31,603 nt of DNA, taken from positions 1 to 31,603 of the forward strand of contig CAZMUZ010000034.1 in NCBI GenBank assembly GCA_964569315.1, given 5' to 3'. Shown one piece after another: positions 15,488 through 22,843 of this stretch. The notes below the pieces were generated by a model. That model saw nothing but the letters and a program-made list of their open reading frames with translations. It was not told the origin of the DNA and searched no databases. The DNA comes from CADEFF01 sp964569315 (GTDB taxonomy: Bacteria > Pseudomonadota > Alphaproteobacteria > Dongiales > Dongiaceae). A program made the position numbers and the translations under genes. How positions within the stretch are numbered: the first letter of the stretch is position 1; every line of letters begins with the position of its first letter.

Positions 15488-15666
15488 AGTCGGGCGGCGC
15501 ACGCGCATCGCGACTCGTTCGCACGGCTATGGCTTCGTTGCGCCGAGCGTTTCGCCGTTTTCTGACCGGGAAGGCAAGGCCGGCCGGGCCGCCGCTCGAG
15601 CGACGGCCGGGTGAACGCCCGGCAAGGCGCGCCAGCCTGGCGGCGTGGCCCGGAGGATTGCCGGGG

Positions 15667-16155
15667 TTAAGACGGACCGGGCGGCGCCTCGTGGATCAGC
15701 GCCATGATCTCGGCGCCGAGCTGGAGATCGGCGACATGCCCGAAATGCTGCACGCGACGGTGGCCTTTGCGGTCGATCAGGACGAGCGTGGGCGTTCCCT
15801 GCATGCCGTAGCTGCTCATCGTCCGCGGCAGGGGTCCCTCGGGGTCCGGCCTATCGACCCCCACCGGAAAGGCGATGCGATATTCGTGCAGAAAGGCCTC
15901 GAGGCTGGTCGGTGTCTGCGCCTCGTGATGCTCGAAAACGCTGTGCAGCCCCAGGACGACGACGTCGTTGCGGCTGAAGGTCTCGAACACGCGCCCGGCC
16001 TGAGGCAGCCCATGGCTGACGCAGCCCGGACAGAGCATCTGGAATGCCTCGATGACGATCACGCGGCCCCGCAGGGCGTCGAGCGTCAGGGCGTCGTCCG
16101 TATTGAACCATCGGGTCGCCTCGATCGGCGGCGCCGGTCTGGTCTTCTGGCTCAT
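15667..16155 (-). CDS. TlpA/redoxin-type thioredoxin-fold protein, 162 aa
   Basis: The ATG at 16155 opens MSQKTRPAPPIEATRWFN. The active site is CPGC, in IEAFQMLCPGCVSHGLPQA. A later cis-Pro loop reads GMQGTPTLVLIDRKG, the normal thioredoxin-fold pattern of the peroxiredoxin/TlpA superfamily. No signal peptide is seen, so it likely acts in the cytoplasm as a thiol-disulphide reductase or peroxidase-like enzyme. The frame upstream of 16155 is open but lacks similarity. A small glutaredoxin-like gene lies 71 bp upstream on the same strand, and a MarR gene before that; the three may form one redox operon. Confidence 0.8.
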   Translation of the reverse strand: MSQKTRPAPPIEATRWFNTDDALTLDALRGRVIVIEAFQMLCPGCVSHGLPQAGRVFETFSRNDVVVLGLHSVFEHHEAQTPTSLEAFLHEYRIAFPVGVDRPDPEGPLPRTMSSYGMQGTPTLVLIDRKGHRRVQHFGHVADLQLGAEIMALIHEAPPGPS

Positions 16156-16226
16156 CGGGCAATTCCTCGACTGTATCTCCAACGGGCGATCGAGGCCCGG
16201 CGGCGACCCGCCACCGGGCCGATCAC

Positions 16227-16472
16227 TCAGGCCGATCCCTTCACGTCGGCGAGGGACGCGCCGAAATTGATGTGATAGGGCTGGCCGTCGATCACGAGGG
16301 CCGGGACGGAGGCGACGCCGGCCGCTTCGGCCTCGGCGATACGGCTCCGCGCTTCGCCGAGATGCACGATCTCGACGGCGTAGGCGGCGGGATCGAGCGC
16401 GCGCGCAAGCCCTTGCTCGGCGCTGACGCACACCGGGCATCCGGCGTGATAGAAGATGGCTTTCTGCGTCAT
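16227..16472 (-). CDS. Glutaredoxin-like small protein with CPVC, 81 aa
   Basis: The protein starts MTQKAIFYHAGCPVCVSAEQ, with a thioredoxin-fold CPVC active site at residues 12-15. A VASVPALVIDGQPYHINFGA segment provides the cis-Pro of a glutaredoxin or NrdH-type fold. The 81-aa size fits NrdH/glutaredoxin 3-like proteins. It may reduce disulphides in the CPGC protein encoded downstream or in the MarR regulator upstream, but this is inferred from position only. Confidence 0.8.
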   Translation of the reverse strand: MTQKAIFYHAGCPVCVSAEQGLARALDPAAYAVEIVHLGEARSRIAEAEAAGVASVPALVIDGQPYHINFGASLADVKGSA

Positions 16473-16556
16473 TTCAGGGTGTTCCCCTTTCTTCGGGATG
16501 GGTTGTGAACAAATACCGCGCCCTCGTTCCGCCGCCGCGGACGAGGCGCTTCGCTC

Positions 16557-17183
16557 TCATGCCGCCGCGTCTTTGAATCGGGCCCAGCGTTCCCGCTGGG
16601 CCGACGCGTCGGCTTCGACGTGATCGCCGCAATCGAGCCGCAGGGCGGCATCGCCGAAAGCGGCGTCCACGAAGGCGCAATGATGCGGTCGCGTCGCATC
16701 CGCGTGGGCATTGGGATCGAAATGCCGGCAAGACACGCACATGCGCTGCACCGGGATGGCGCCGCGCTGTTGCAACGCGCGAATCATCTTGACGAGGCCC
16801 CGGACGAAGGCCGCCGCCTCCGAGGGATCGAGCGCGTCGATGGCGCCGAGCAGCGCGTCGGGCCAGACCGCCAGTTCCGCTGCGATGCGCCTTCCCGCCG
16901 CGGTCGGATGCAGCCGCGCGGCGCGCGCATCGTCGGGATCGGCGCGCCGCTCCACATATCCCTTGCGCACGAGTGCCGTCACGGCATCGCTCGCCGTGGG
17001 CTGCGTCACCGCGATCTCGTCGGCGACCGCACCCAGGCGGGCCGGGCCTCGCTGGACGAGATGCACGAGGATCTGCATCTGGGTCGGGCTCAGTCCCGTC
17101 GTCTCGGTGCGCCGCCAGGCTTCCGAACGCAGGACCATGGCGATCCTGGACAATCCCGTTGCAATGTTCGCAATGGCGGTCAT
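16557..17183 (-). CDS. MarR-family regulator with C-terminal Cys/His cluster, 208 aa
   Basis: Residues about 10-140 form a MarR winged helix: LSPTQMQILVHLVQRG, then a recognition helix near VTQPTASDAVTALVRKGYVERR and the wing DPDDARAARLHPT. After residue 148 there is an added segment with Cys149 and Cys152 (CVSC), His167, His168 and Cys169 (PHHC), and Cys185 with His188 (DCGDH). This pattern suggests a zinc or iron-sulphur site, or redox-active thiols. A 15-bp palindrome lies 17 bp upstream of its start, overlapping the promoter, so autoregulation is likely. The divergent YggS gene and the thiol genes downstream are probable targets. Confidence 0.88.
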   Translation of the reverse strand: MTAIANIATGLSRIAMVLRSEAWRRTETTGLSPTQMQILVHLVQRGPARLGAVADEIAVTQPTASDAVTALVRKGYVERRADPDDARAARLHPTAAGRRIAAELAVWPDALLGAIDALDPSEAAAFVRGLVKMIRALQQRGAIPVQRMCVSCRHFDPNAHADATRPHHCAFVDAAFGDAALRLDCGDHVEADASAQRERWARFKDAAA

Positions 17184-17199
17184 CGCGACCCCTGTTATT

Positions 17200-17214
17200 T
17201 ATAGGAGTCCTATA
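17200..17214. promoter_or_regulatory. MarR operator palindrome in the divergent promoter
   Basis: TATAGGA-G-TCCTATA is a perfect 7+1+7 inverted repeat in the 86-bp gap between the MarR and YggS genes. On the (+) strand it lies directly upstream of a TATAAT -10 box (17215-17220). On the (-) strand it overlaps a TATAAAT (17203-17197). A bound dimer would block both promoters. The binding protein is presumed to be the adjacent MarR product. Confidence 0.72.
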
Positions 17215-17269
17215 TATAATGGATTCGCGGGGAAGGTCAACGGAATGGCGCGGGCGGCCTATCGGGAGC

Positions 17270-18109
17270 ATGGCGGACATGGATGACACGGACACGGACG
17301 ACGAAGAGACGGTGCTGTCTCCGGCCGACCTCGAGCGGTTCGGATCGAGCCCTGTGGAAACCTTCGCCCTGAATCTGAAGGCCGTCCGCGAGCGCATTGC
17401 CGCCGCCTGCGCGCGCAGCGGCCGGTCGGCCGAAGAGGTTCGTCTGATGCCGGTCACCAAGACGGTTCCGGCTCATATCCTGCGGCTGGCCTATGAGGCG
17501 GGGGTGCGGGATGTCGGCGAGAACAAGCTGCAGGAGGCCCGCGACAAGCACGCCCTGCTGCGGGATCTGCCGATCCGTTGGAACATCATCGGCCATCTCC
17601 AGACCAACAAGGCCAAGTATCTGGCTCGGTTCGCGTCTGAGTTCCAGGCGCTCGACAGTATCAGGCTGGCCGACGCGCTGAACCGCCGGCTCGAGGCGGA
17701 AGGGCGCGATCTCGACGTGTTCGTTCAGGTCAACACCTCCGCGGAACCCAGCAAGTTCGGCCTGCATCCGGACGAGCTGGCGCCATTCGTCGGCCGCCTT
17801 GCCGACTATCCCCGGCTCAAGCCACGCGGTTTGATGACACTGGCAATCTTCAGCGGCGAAGCCGAGCGCGTGCGCGCCTGCTTCCGGCTGCTGCGCTCGT
17901 TGCGCGATCGGGCGATCGCGATAAATCCCCACCTCACCGGCCTTTCGATGGGCATGTCGGGCGATTTCGAGATTGCCATCGAGGAGGGCGCGACCGTCGT
18001 GCGAGTCGGACAGGCCATCTTCGGCGTCCGCCCGGGCAGCGACGCGCACTACTGGCCCGGTCTCATCCCGTCGAGCGGGCAGAGCGCAAGCCCGGATCGC
18101 CAGTCATGA
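17270..18109 (+). CDS. YggS/PLPBP-family pyridoxal-phosphate homeostasis protein, 279 aa
   Basis: This is a single-domain TIM-barrel PLP protein. PLP-binding Lys64 lies in RLMPVTKTVPAHIL. Other signatures are VGENKLQEARDKH, WNIIGHLQTNKAKYLARF, LDVFVQVNTSAEPSKFG, LKPRGLMTLAIF and LSMGMSGDFEIAIEEGATVVRVGQAIFG. The family helps keep PLP at a safe level and has no known catalytic activity. The 45 residues before the barrel include an acidic MADMDDTDTDDEE extension, longer than usual. ATGs at 17270 and 17279 are both possible; GGGAG lies 10 nt before the second. The frame is open further upstream but crosses the MarR gene. Confidence 0.88.
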   Translation: MADMDDTDTDDEETVLSPADLERFGSSPVETFALNLKAVRERIAAACARSGRSAEEVRLMPVTKTVPAHILRLAYEAGVRDVGENKLQEARDKHALLRDLPIRWNIIGHLQTNKAKYLARFASEFQALDSIRLADALNRRLEAEGRDLDVFVQVNTSAEPSKFGLHPDELAPFVGRLADYPRLKPRGLMTLAIFSGEAERVRACFRLLRSLRDRAIAINPHLTGLSMGMSGDFEIAIEEGATVVRVGQAIFGVRPGSDAHYWPGLIPSSGQSASPDRQS

Positions 18110-18160
18110 GGGCGTCAATTCATCGCGCGTCGACGATGATGCATATTTGGAGAGCGAACC

Positions 18161-18565
18161 TTGAATACCGTCGTGAACATCGATGAGGCCGGACTGGCGC
18201 GGATCGTCGCCGCTTTTTACGCCCGCGTTCGAGAAGATGCCGAACTTGGCCCGATCTTCAACGATGCGATCCACGATTGGCCCGAGCATCTGGAAACGCT
18301 GACCGCGTTCTGGTCGTCGGTGATGCTGACCAGCGGGCGCTACAAGGGCAATCCCATGGCGGCGCATCTGAAGCACAAAGCCCGCATCACGCCCGCCCTT
18401 TTCGATCGCTGGCTGGCGCTGTGGAAGCGCACCACCGATGAGATGACGGCGCCGGCGGCCGCGGCCGCGCTTCAGGCGAAGGCCGCGCGCATCGGCGAAA
18501 GCCTGCAACTCGCCCTGTTCTTCCGTCTCGGCGGGCAGGACCAGGCCGACCGGATGGAGAACTGA
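18161..18565 (+). CDS. Group III truncated haemoglobin, 134 aa
   Basis: The frame starts at a TTG (18161) with GGAGAG six bases upstream; a GTG four codons later is the alternative. The sequence shows the TrHb3 pattern: RIVAAFYARVREDAELGPIFND, TLTAFWSSVMLTSGRYKGNPMAAHLKHKARIT, and ALFDRWLALWKRT. The heme-ligand His is expected in the MAAHLKH stretch. TrHb3 proteins bind oxygen and NO and are linked to microaerobic or nitrosative metabolism. It lies 51 bp after the YggS gene, so both may share the MarR-controlled promoter. A role in NO detoxification near cbb3 oxidase is an inference. Confidence 0.9.
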   Translation: MNTVVNIDEAGLARIVAAFYARVREDAELGPIFNDAIHDWPEHLETLTAFWSSVMLTSGRYKGNPMAAHLKHKARITPALFDRWLALWKRTTDEMTAPAAAAALQAKAARIGESLQLALFFRLGGQDQADRMEN

Positions 18566-18907
18566 CGCGGCGATCGAGGGGCGGTGAGGCTCACCGATCT
18601 CGATCGACCTTCGGCGGTCGTCCCTATGCGGCGCGATGCGCTCGTCAGGCCGCGGCGCCGGGACCGAACAGTGCGGGATATTGCGCGCTGTCGAGCGGAT
18701 CGCCGGTCTTCAGCGCCGGATTTAATCTAGGAAGCGCCCGATGACGTGACGAGTGTTGCCCGGTCGCGACGCGTCGGATCCGATGGCGCAACGCATCGCC
18801 ATGTCCGATGATCGTGGTGGCGATCTCTCGGCGGACGGATCGGCATGGCTCGGCCGTCGCCGGCCGAGCCCTCGTCTCATTCACCTCCAACGAAGGCCTG
18901 ACAAAAC
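18566..18907. other. Intergenic region with a possible gene fragment
   Basis: These 342 bases hold no full gene I can support. On the (-) strand, 18645-18728 reads like the end of a protein (LNPALKTGDPLDSAQYPALFG), better than random sequence. An upstream ATG at 18890 exists, but that part of the frame lacks protein-like features. It may be the relic of a decayed or deleted gene. I see no clear terminator or RNA gene. Confidence 0.4.
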
Positions 18908-19309
18908 ATGAAGCGCAAGCAACCGATCGGCGAGCCGCTCGTTATCAACGGACGCCGCCTTTCCCTTTCGCGCGCCATGCGCGCCGGCGACTTCGTCTAT
19001 CTGACGGGGCAGGTGCCGCTGGCGAACGGCGCGCCGATGACCACCGGCACGATCGAGGAGCAGACGCGAGTCACGCTCGACCTCATCACGGCGACGTTGA
19101 AGGACGCGGGCTGCACGCTCGACGACGTGGTGAAATCCATGGTCTGGCTGAAGGAGCGGGCCGATTTCCCCGGCTTCAACGCCGTCTATGCCGAGTATTT
19201 CCCCGAGGCCCCGCCGGCGCGCTCCGCGCTGGTGAGCGACTTTCTCGTGGATGTCCGGATCGAGATCGAGGTGATCGCCTACAAGCCCGAGACAAACGCC
19301 GCAAGGTAA
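18908..19309 (+). CDS. RidA family (YjgF/YER057c/UK114) deaminase, 133 aa
   Basis: The protein shows the RidA signature FVYLTGQVPLANGAPMTTG, a middle helix (TRVTLDLITATLKDAGCTLDDVVK) and APPARSALVSDF. The substrate-binding Arg of active RidA members is Arg105. These trimeric enzymes hydrolyse reactive enamine/imine intermediates, and some act as 2-aminomuconate deaminases. With an aldehyde dehydrogenase fragment, a GntR fragment and an alpha/beta hydrolase directly behind, this copy more likely served a catabolic route than general 2-aminoacrylate detoxification. The stop lies 20 bp before the truncated dehydrogenase start. Confidence 0.9.
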   Translation: MKRKQPIGEPLVINGRRLSLSRAMRAGDFVYLTGQVPLANGAPMTTGTIEEQTRVTLDLITATLKDAGCTLDDVVKSMVWLKERADFPGFNAVYAEYFPEAPPARSALVSDFLVDVRIEIEVIAYKPETNAAR

Positions 19310-19328
19310 GCGAGCGAAAGGGACCGAC

Positions 19329-19607
19329 ATGAACGACCTGACCTTGCCGGACAAGGCCGCGCTGCTCCGGGGCGACCTCCGCCTGCTGATCGGCGGTAGG
19401 CTCATCCCGGCCGCCGACGGGGCCTGCTACGACGACATCGATCCGGTGCATCGTCGCGGCGATCGAGGCGAAGGATCCCGATGCGGCGGCGGCCTGCGTG
19501 GCCCAGGTCGAGCATGCCGGCGCGATCGCGCTCGAACTGCTTCGAAGCGAAGCCGCTCTGGCGAAGGCCTGGCTTCGGCCCCGTTCCCTTTCCGGACCGT
19601 CCCCTGA
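19329..19607 (+). pseudogene. Deletion scar: aldehyde dehydrogenase start joined to GntR-regulator end
   Basis: The ATG at 19329 begins MNDLTLPDKAALLRG and LLIGGRLIPAADG, then YDDIDP, the normal N-terminus of an aldehyde dehydrogenase. The similarity ends near 19447. From about 19450 another frame reads IVAAIEAKDPDAAAACV, then VEHAGAIALELLR, which is the last helix pair of a GntR FCD ligand-binding domain. The two pieces are in different frames, so the chimera is not a functional fusion. The first frame closes with TGA overlapping the ATG of the hydrolase (TGATG), so ribosomes may still reach that gene. A deletion of about 2 kb or more would produce this. Confidence 0.75.
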
Positions 19608-20404
19608 TGCCCGTCGCAGCGCTGCCGCAAGGATCGACCTATTTCGAAAGTGCCGGTCGGGGACCCGCGCTCGTGCTCATCCACGGCATGGGCGGGGACG
19701 CCACGCTCTGGGATCGACATGCCGCCGCTCTCGAAGACCGGTTCCAGGTTATCCGCTACGACATCTGGGGTCACGGCCGCAGCGGCCGGGTGCCGGGGCC
19801 CTGGCGCTTCACGCAGTTCGCAGCACAGCTCGCGAACCTGCTCGATCATCTCGGCATCGAACGGGCGACGGTCTGCGGCTTCTCGCTCGGCGGCAACATC
19901 GCCCAATGCTTCGCCCTCGATTTCCCTTCGCGTTGCGCGGGGCTCGCGATCGCCGCATCGGCCTGCGCCCGCACGCCGGAGGAACAGGCCCGCGTCGATC
20001 TCCGCGTCGAGCAGGTTACGGCCGGCGGCCCGCCGGCCGTGGTCGATGGTGCCCTCAGCCGCTGGTTCGGGCCCGGCTATGCGGCCGCTCACCCCGAAGT
20101 CGTCGCCTATTGGCGCGCCAAGACGCTCGCGAACGATCCGCAGTCCTATGTCGATGTCTATCGGCTCTATGCCGACAACGACCGCCAGCTATTGCACCGC
20201 CTGTCCGACATCGAGGCGCCGACCGTGATCCTCACCGGCGACGAGGATGCCGGCCAGACGCCCCGCATGGCCGAAGCGATGCAGTCCCGGATCGCGGGCG
20301 CCGAACGAATCATCCTGCCGGGAATCCGGCATATGCTGCCGCTCGAAGCGGCCGATACGCTTGTTGGGATCTTGCGCGACTTCGCCGGGCGATGCGCGCG
20401 CTAG
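19607..20404 (+). CDS. Alpha/beta hydrolase, enol-lactonase-like, 265 aa
   Basis: The start is the ATG at 19607, overlapping the stop of the scar frame; longer frames to 19481 read into the GntR relic. The protein has the oxyanion motif HGMGGDATLWD, the nucleophile elbow GFSLGG (Ser93), an acid residue in ILTGDEDAG, and the catalytic His in GIRHMLPLE. Overall layout resembles 3-oxoadipate enol-lactonase (PcaD) and RutD-like hydrolases. The substrate cannot be set from sequence. Neighbouring RidA and the lost dehydrogenase suggest ring-cleavage or amino-acid breakdown. Confidence 0.87.
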   Translation: MPVAALPQGSTYFESAGRGPALVLIHGMGGDATLWDRHAAALEDRFQVIRYDIWGHGRSGRVPGPWRFTQFAAQLANLLDHLGIERATVCGFSLGGNIAQCFALDFPSRCAGLAIAASACARTPEEQARVDLRVEQVTAGGPPAVVDGALSRWFGPGYAAAHPEVVAYWRAKTLANDPQSYVDVYRLYADNDRQLLHRLSDIEAPTVILTGDEDAGQTPRMAEAMQSRIAGAERIILPGIRHMLPLEAADTLVGILRDFAGRCAR

Positions 20405-20588
20405 CGGCGTGTCGTCGATCAGTTGGCGACACGCTCGGGGATGCCCGTCTCGCCTCGCCTTGAACGGCCGCCGGCTTGACGGCAGGATGCGCGGGCGCGA
20501 ATCAAAAACGACGGTCGGGCCGCCTGACGGAATCCCTGCCAGCGCATCCCGAGGTCATCAACATGTCCACAGGGGAGGACACCGGACC

Positions 20589-21803
20589 ATGACCATCCAG
20601 CGTTGGAATTATCCCAACGGCTATTTTCCGAAAGACGAGTACGAGGCCCGTTGGAAGAAGACCTACGCCGCCATGAAGCGGAAGAAATACGACATCGCCG
20701 TGGTTTTCGGCAAAACCGGCGGTCATTACGAGCGGGCCATGGAGACGCTCTATCTGACGCAGTTCTTCAGCGAGCGCTCCGGCCAGGAACCCGATTCTCC
20801 CTTGTGGAATGCCCATGCCTTCTGCGCGGTGATCATGGAGCCGGGCAAGGCGCCGGAGCTGCACGGCGAAATGCCGGAGGGCAAGCGGCGCTGGGTTCAT
20901 TGCGGCAAATACGTCTATAGCGACGACATCGTGGCGACGACCGCCAAGTCGCTGAAGGCGAGAGGCTATCGCCGCGTGGCCTTCGTCGGCTCGGACTGCC
21001 TGCCGGTGAAGTATTTTCAGCAGCTCCAGGCCATGACCCCGAAGATCGAATATGTCTTCGACGACGACCTGATCCGCGAATGCCGCCGCATCAAGAGCCC
21101 GCGCGAGCTCGACATGTATCGGGAATGCGGCCAGATCGTCTCGAGCGCGCTCTACCGCCTCTGCGACGGGCTCTATCACGGCAAGACCGGCGCCGAAGCG
21201 GCGGCGGACGCGGCCCACGAGCTCACGCTCCGCGGCGCCTCCTGGCTTCGCACCCCGATCAATTTCGGCAACGACAGGGAAAGCATCTATTTCGAGCGGG
21301 ACAATATCCCGGGCTACCCGAACTACGCGCCGAAGCGGGGCGATTTCGTCCGCACCTGGATCTACGGCCCGGTGCATCAGGGCTATTGGATCGATCCCGG
21401 CCGCAGCCTCGTCTGCGGCGGCAAGCCGAGCGCGGCGCAGCGCTCGCTGCTCGAGGATTCCTACGCCATCTGCCAGGCGGTGCTCGACACCGTGAAGGAT
21501 GGGGTGAAGGTGCTGGCCGTCGCGCGTGCGGCGAACAAGGTCAAGAAGAAGGTCGGCGCCGGCTACGACCACGCCAGCCAGCAATGGCCCTATAACGGCC
21601 ATGGCAACGGCATGATGTGGGAGCATCCGATGATCTGCGAAGGCGCCGTCAGCGAGGACGAGATCTTCGAGGAGGGCATGGTCGCCTCCGCGGAGTCCTT
21701 CATGACCCGCGACGGCGTCGGCTCGGCCGGCTGGGAGCAGAACTACATCGTCACCAGGAAGGGCATCGAGCTCATCACCACCACGCCGGTGATCTGGGAC
21801 TGA
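20589..21803 (+). CDS. M24-family (pita-bread fold) protein, atypical metal site, 404 aa
   Basis: This protein is like creatinase/Xaa-Pro peptidase, with an N-terminal domain of about 160 residues followed by the pita-bread domain. Of the five metal ligands of active M24 peptidases, Asp269 (GYWIDPGRS), His338 (NGHGNGM), Glu369 (ASAESF) and Glu383 (GWEQNYIV) are present. The first Asp is replaced in the FVRTWIYG strand. Creatinases in this fold work without metal, so a non-peptidase hydrolase is possible. The ATG at 20589 is preceded by GGGGAGG. The gene lies 184 bp after the hydrolase, so it may have its own promoter. Confidence 0.85.
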   Translation: MTIQRWNYPNGYFPKDEYEARWKKTYAAMKRKKYDIAVVFGKTGGHYERAMETLYLTQFFSERSGQEPDSPLWNAHAFCAVIMEPGKAPELHGEMPEGKRRWVHCGKYVYSDDIVATTAKSLKARGYRRVAFVGSDCLPVKYFQQLQAMTPKIEYVFDDDLIRECRRIKSPRELDMYRECGQIVSSALYRLCDGLYHGKTGAEAAADAAHELTLRGASWLRTPINFGNDRESIYFERDNIPGYPNYAPKRGDFVRTWIYGPVHQGYWIDPGRSLVCGGKPSAAQRSLLEDSYAICQAVLDTVKDGVKVLAVARAANKVKKKVGAGYDHASQQWPYNGHGNGMMWEHPMICEGAVSEDEIFEEGMVASAESFMTRDGVGSAGWEQNYIVTRKGIELITTTPVIWD

Positions 21804-21986
21804 TCGATCTCGACGCCGACACGGGGGTCGGGCGAATCGCCCCGAGACGGATGGCCGGGGTTCCGATCGGGGCTCCGGCCATTTCCTTGCGGCCTGTCGG
21901 GGAGGCCGAGCTCGCGAAGGGCTTCCCACGGGATTCCGTCGCAAGGTTCGTCTAAGCTGCGGCGAACCTCGGCATCGGACCTCGGC

Positions 21987-22427
21987 ATGACGGAACTCTA
22001 TCTCGAAGATCTTACGGTCGGGCAGCGCTTCGTGAGCGAATCGCTGGTCCTCGACGAATCGGCGATCAAGGCCTTCGCGGCCGAGTACGATCCGCAGCCC
22101 TTCCATCTCGATCCCGAGGCCGCGAAGCATACTCTGTTCGCGGGCCTTGCCGCGAGCGGCTGGCATACGGCCGCGCTCACCATGCGGCTGCTGGTGTCGA
22201 GCCTCCCGATCAGCGGCGGGCTGATCGGGGCCGGCGGCGAAATCACCTGGCCGCGTCCCACGCGGCCCGGCGATCGGCTGCGGGTGGAAACCGAGATCAT
22301 CGCCGTGACGCCGTCGAAGACGCGCCCCGATCGCGGGACCGCAACCATCCGGATCGAGACGCTCAACCAGCATGGCGAACCGGTCCAGGTCGCCACCATG
22401 CGCTCGATCGTTCCCCGCCGCGCTTGA
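21987..22427 (+). CDS. MaoC-like hotdog-fold dehydratase, 146 aa
   Basis: The single hotdog domain reads YLEDLTVGQRFVSE, then the hydratase-2 signature YDPQPFHLD (Asp35 and His40 as likely catalytic pair), LFAGLAASGWHTAALTMRL and ITWPRPTRPGD. These proteins hydrate enoyl-CoA or related thioesters. The length is normal and the protein appears complete. It follows the M24 gene after 183 bp on the same strand. Whether it belongs to the same pathway cannot be told. Confidence 0.88.
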   Translation: MTELYLEDLTVGQRFVSESLVLDESAIKAFAAEYDPQPFHLDPEAAKHTLFAGLAASGWHTAALTMRLLVSSLPISGGLIGAGGEITWPRPTRPGDRLRVETEIIAVTPSKTRPDRGTATIRIETLNQHGEPVQVATMRSIVPRRA

Positions 22428-22843
22428 TCCGGCGCGGCGATTCCGGCGTCCATCTTCCCTTCCGCGATTCTGATCTATCGCCGTCGGCGCGTGTCCACGA
22501 CATTCCCTCCGTGCTTCGATCGAGCGAAGAGGGAGCGACGTCTGATGTTAAAAATCTGTCATTAAACCGCTGTGACATTCGCAGGGCATTTATACACGCG
22601 TTAAGACCAAATCTGCGGTGAATTGTCGCCAATGCCCGCAGCCTTGAAGCTCCGCTGGCTTTCCCGAAAAACTCTATGATATTTCGCCATTCCCGCTGGT
22701 TATGGATGGCGTCCAAATTAAACCTTCCGCAATAAGAGAACTGTATCTCCACGGTCTAGACGCGACGGCTTCCGGACTAGGAAACACAACCGGAAGTAGT
22801 CTACCTCCAGCGTTCCGCGCCGCACTAGACAACGGAGATATCT
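22428..22843. promoter_or_regulatory. Long leader/promoter region of the RTX subtilase gene
   Basis: The 416 bases carry no gene I trust. From about 22540 to 22740 the DNA is clearly more AT-rich than its surroundings, as expected for a promoter and long 5' leader. CTTCCGG (22769-22775) and CCGGAAG (22790-22796) form a 7-bp inverted repeat with a 14-nt loop, about 50 bp before the start codon. A GGAG lies six bases before the ATG at 22844. I could not fix -35/-10 boxes. Confidence 0.4.

Noticed and set aside
15488..15666. Possible small gene or terminator between the FNR box and the redoxin gene
   Set aside because: GC-rich inverted segments exist, but no T tract and no protein-like frame could be supported.
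18908..20404. RidA plus alpha/beta hydrolase as a RutC/RutD pyrimidine pathway
   Set aside because: No RutA, RutB or RutF is nearby, and the interrupted dehydrogenase and GntR pieces fit other catabolic clusters better.
20502..22373. 623-aa (-) frame opposite the M24 and MaoC genes
   Set aside because: It spans two real genes and the gap between them in antisense, and no family is recognisable.
22363..22752. 129-aa (-) frame in the RTX leader region
   Set aside because: It overlaps the end of the MaoC gene in antisense, has no ribosome site that convinces and no recognisable motif.
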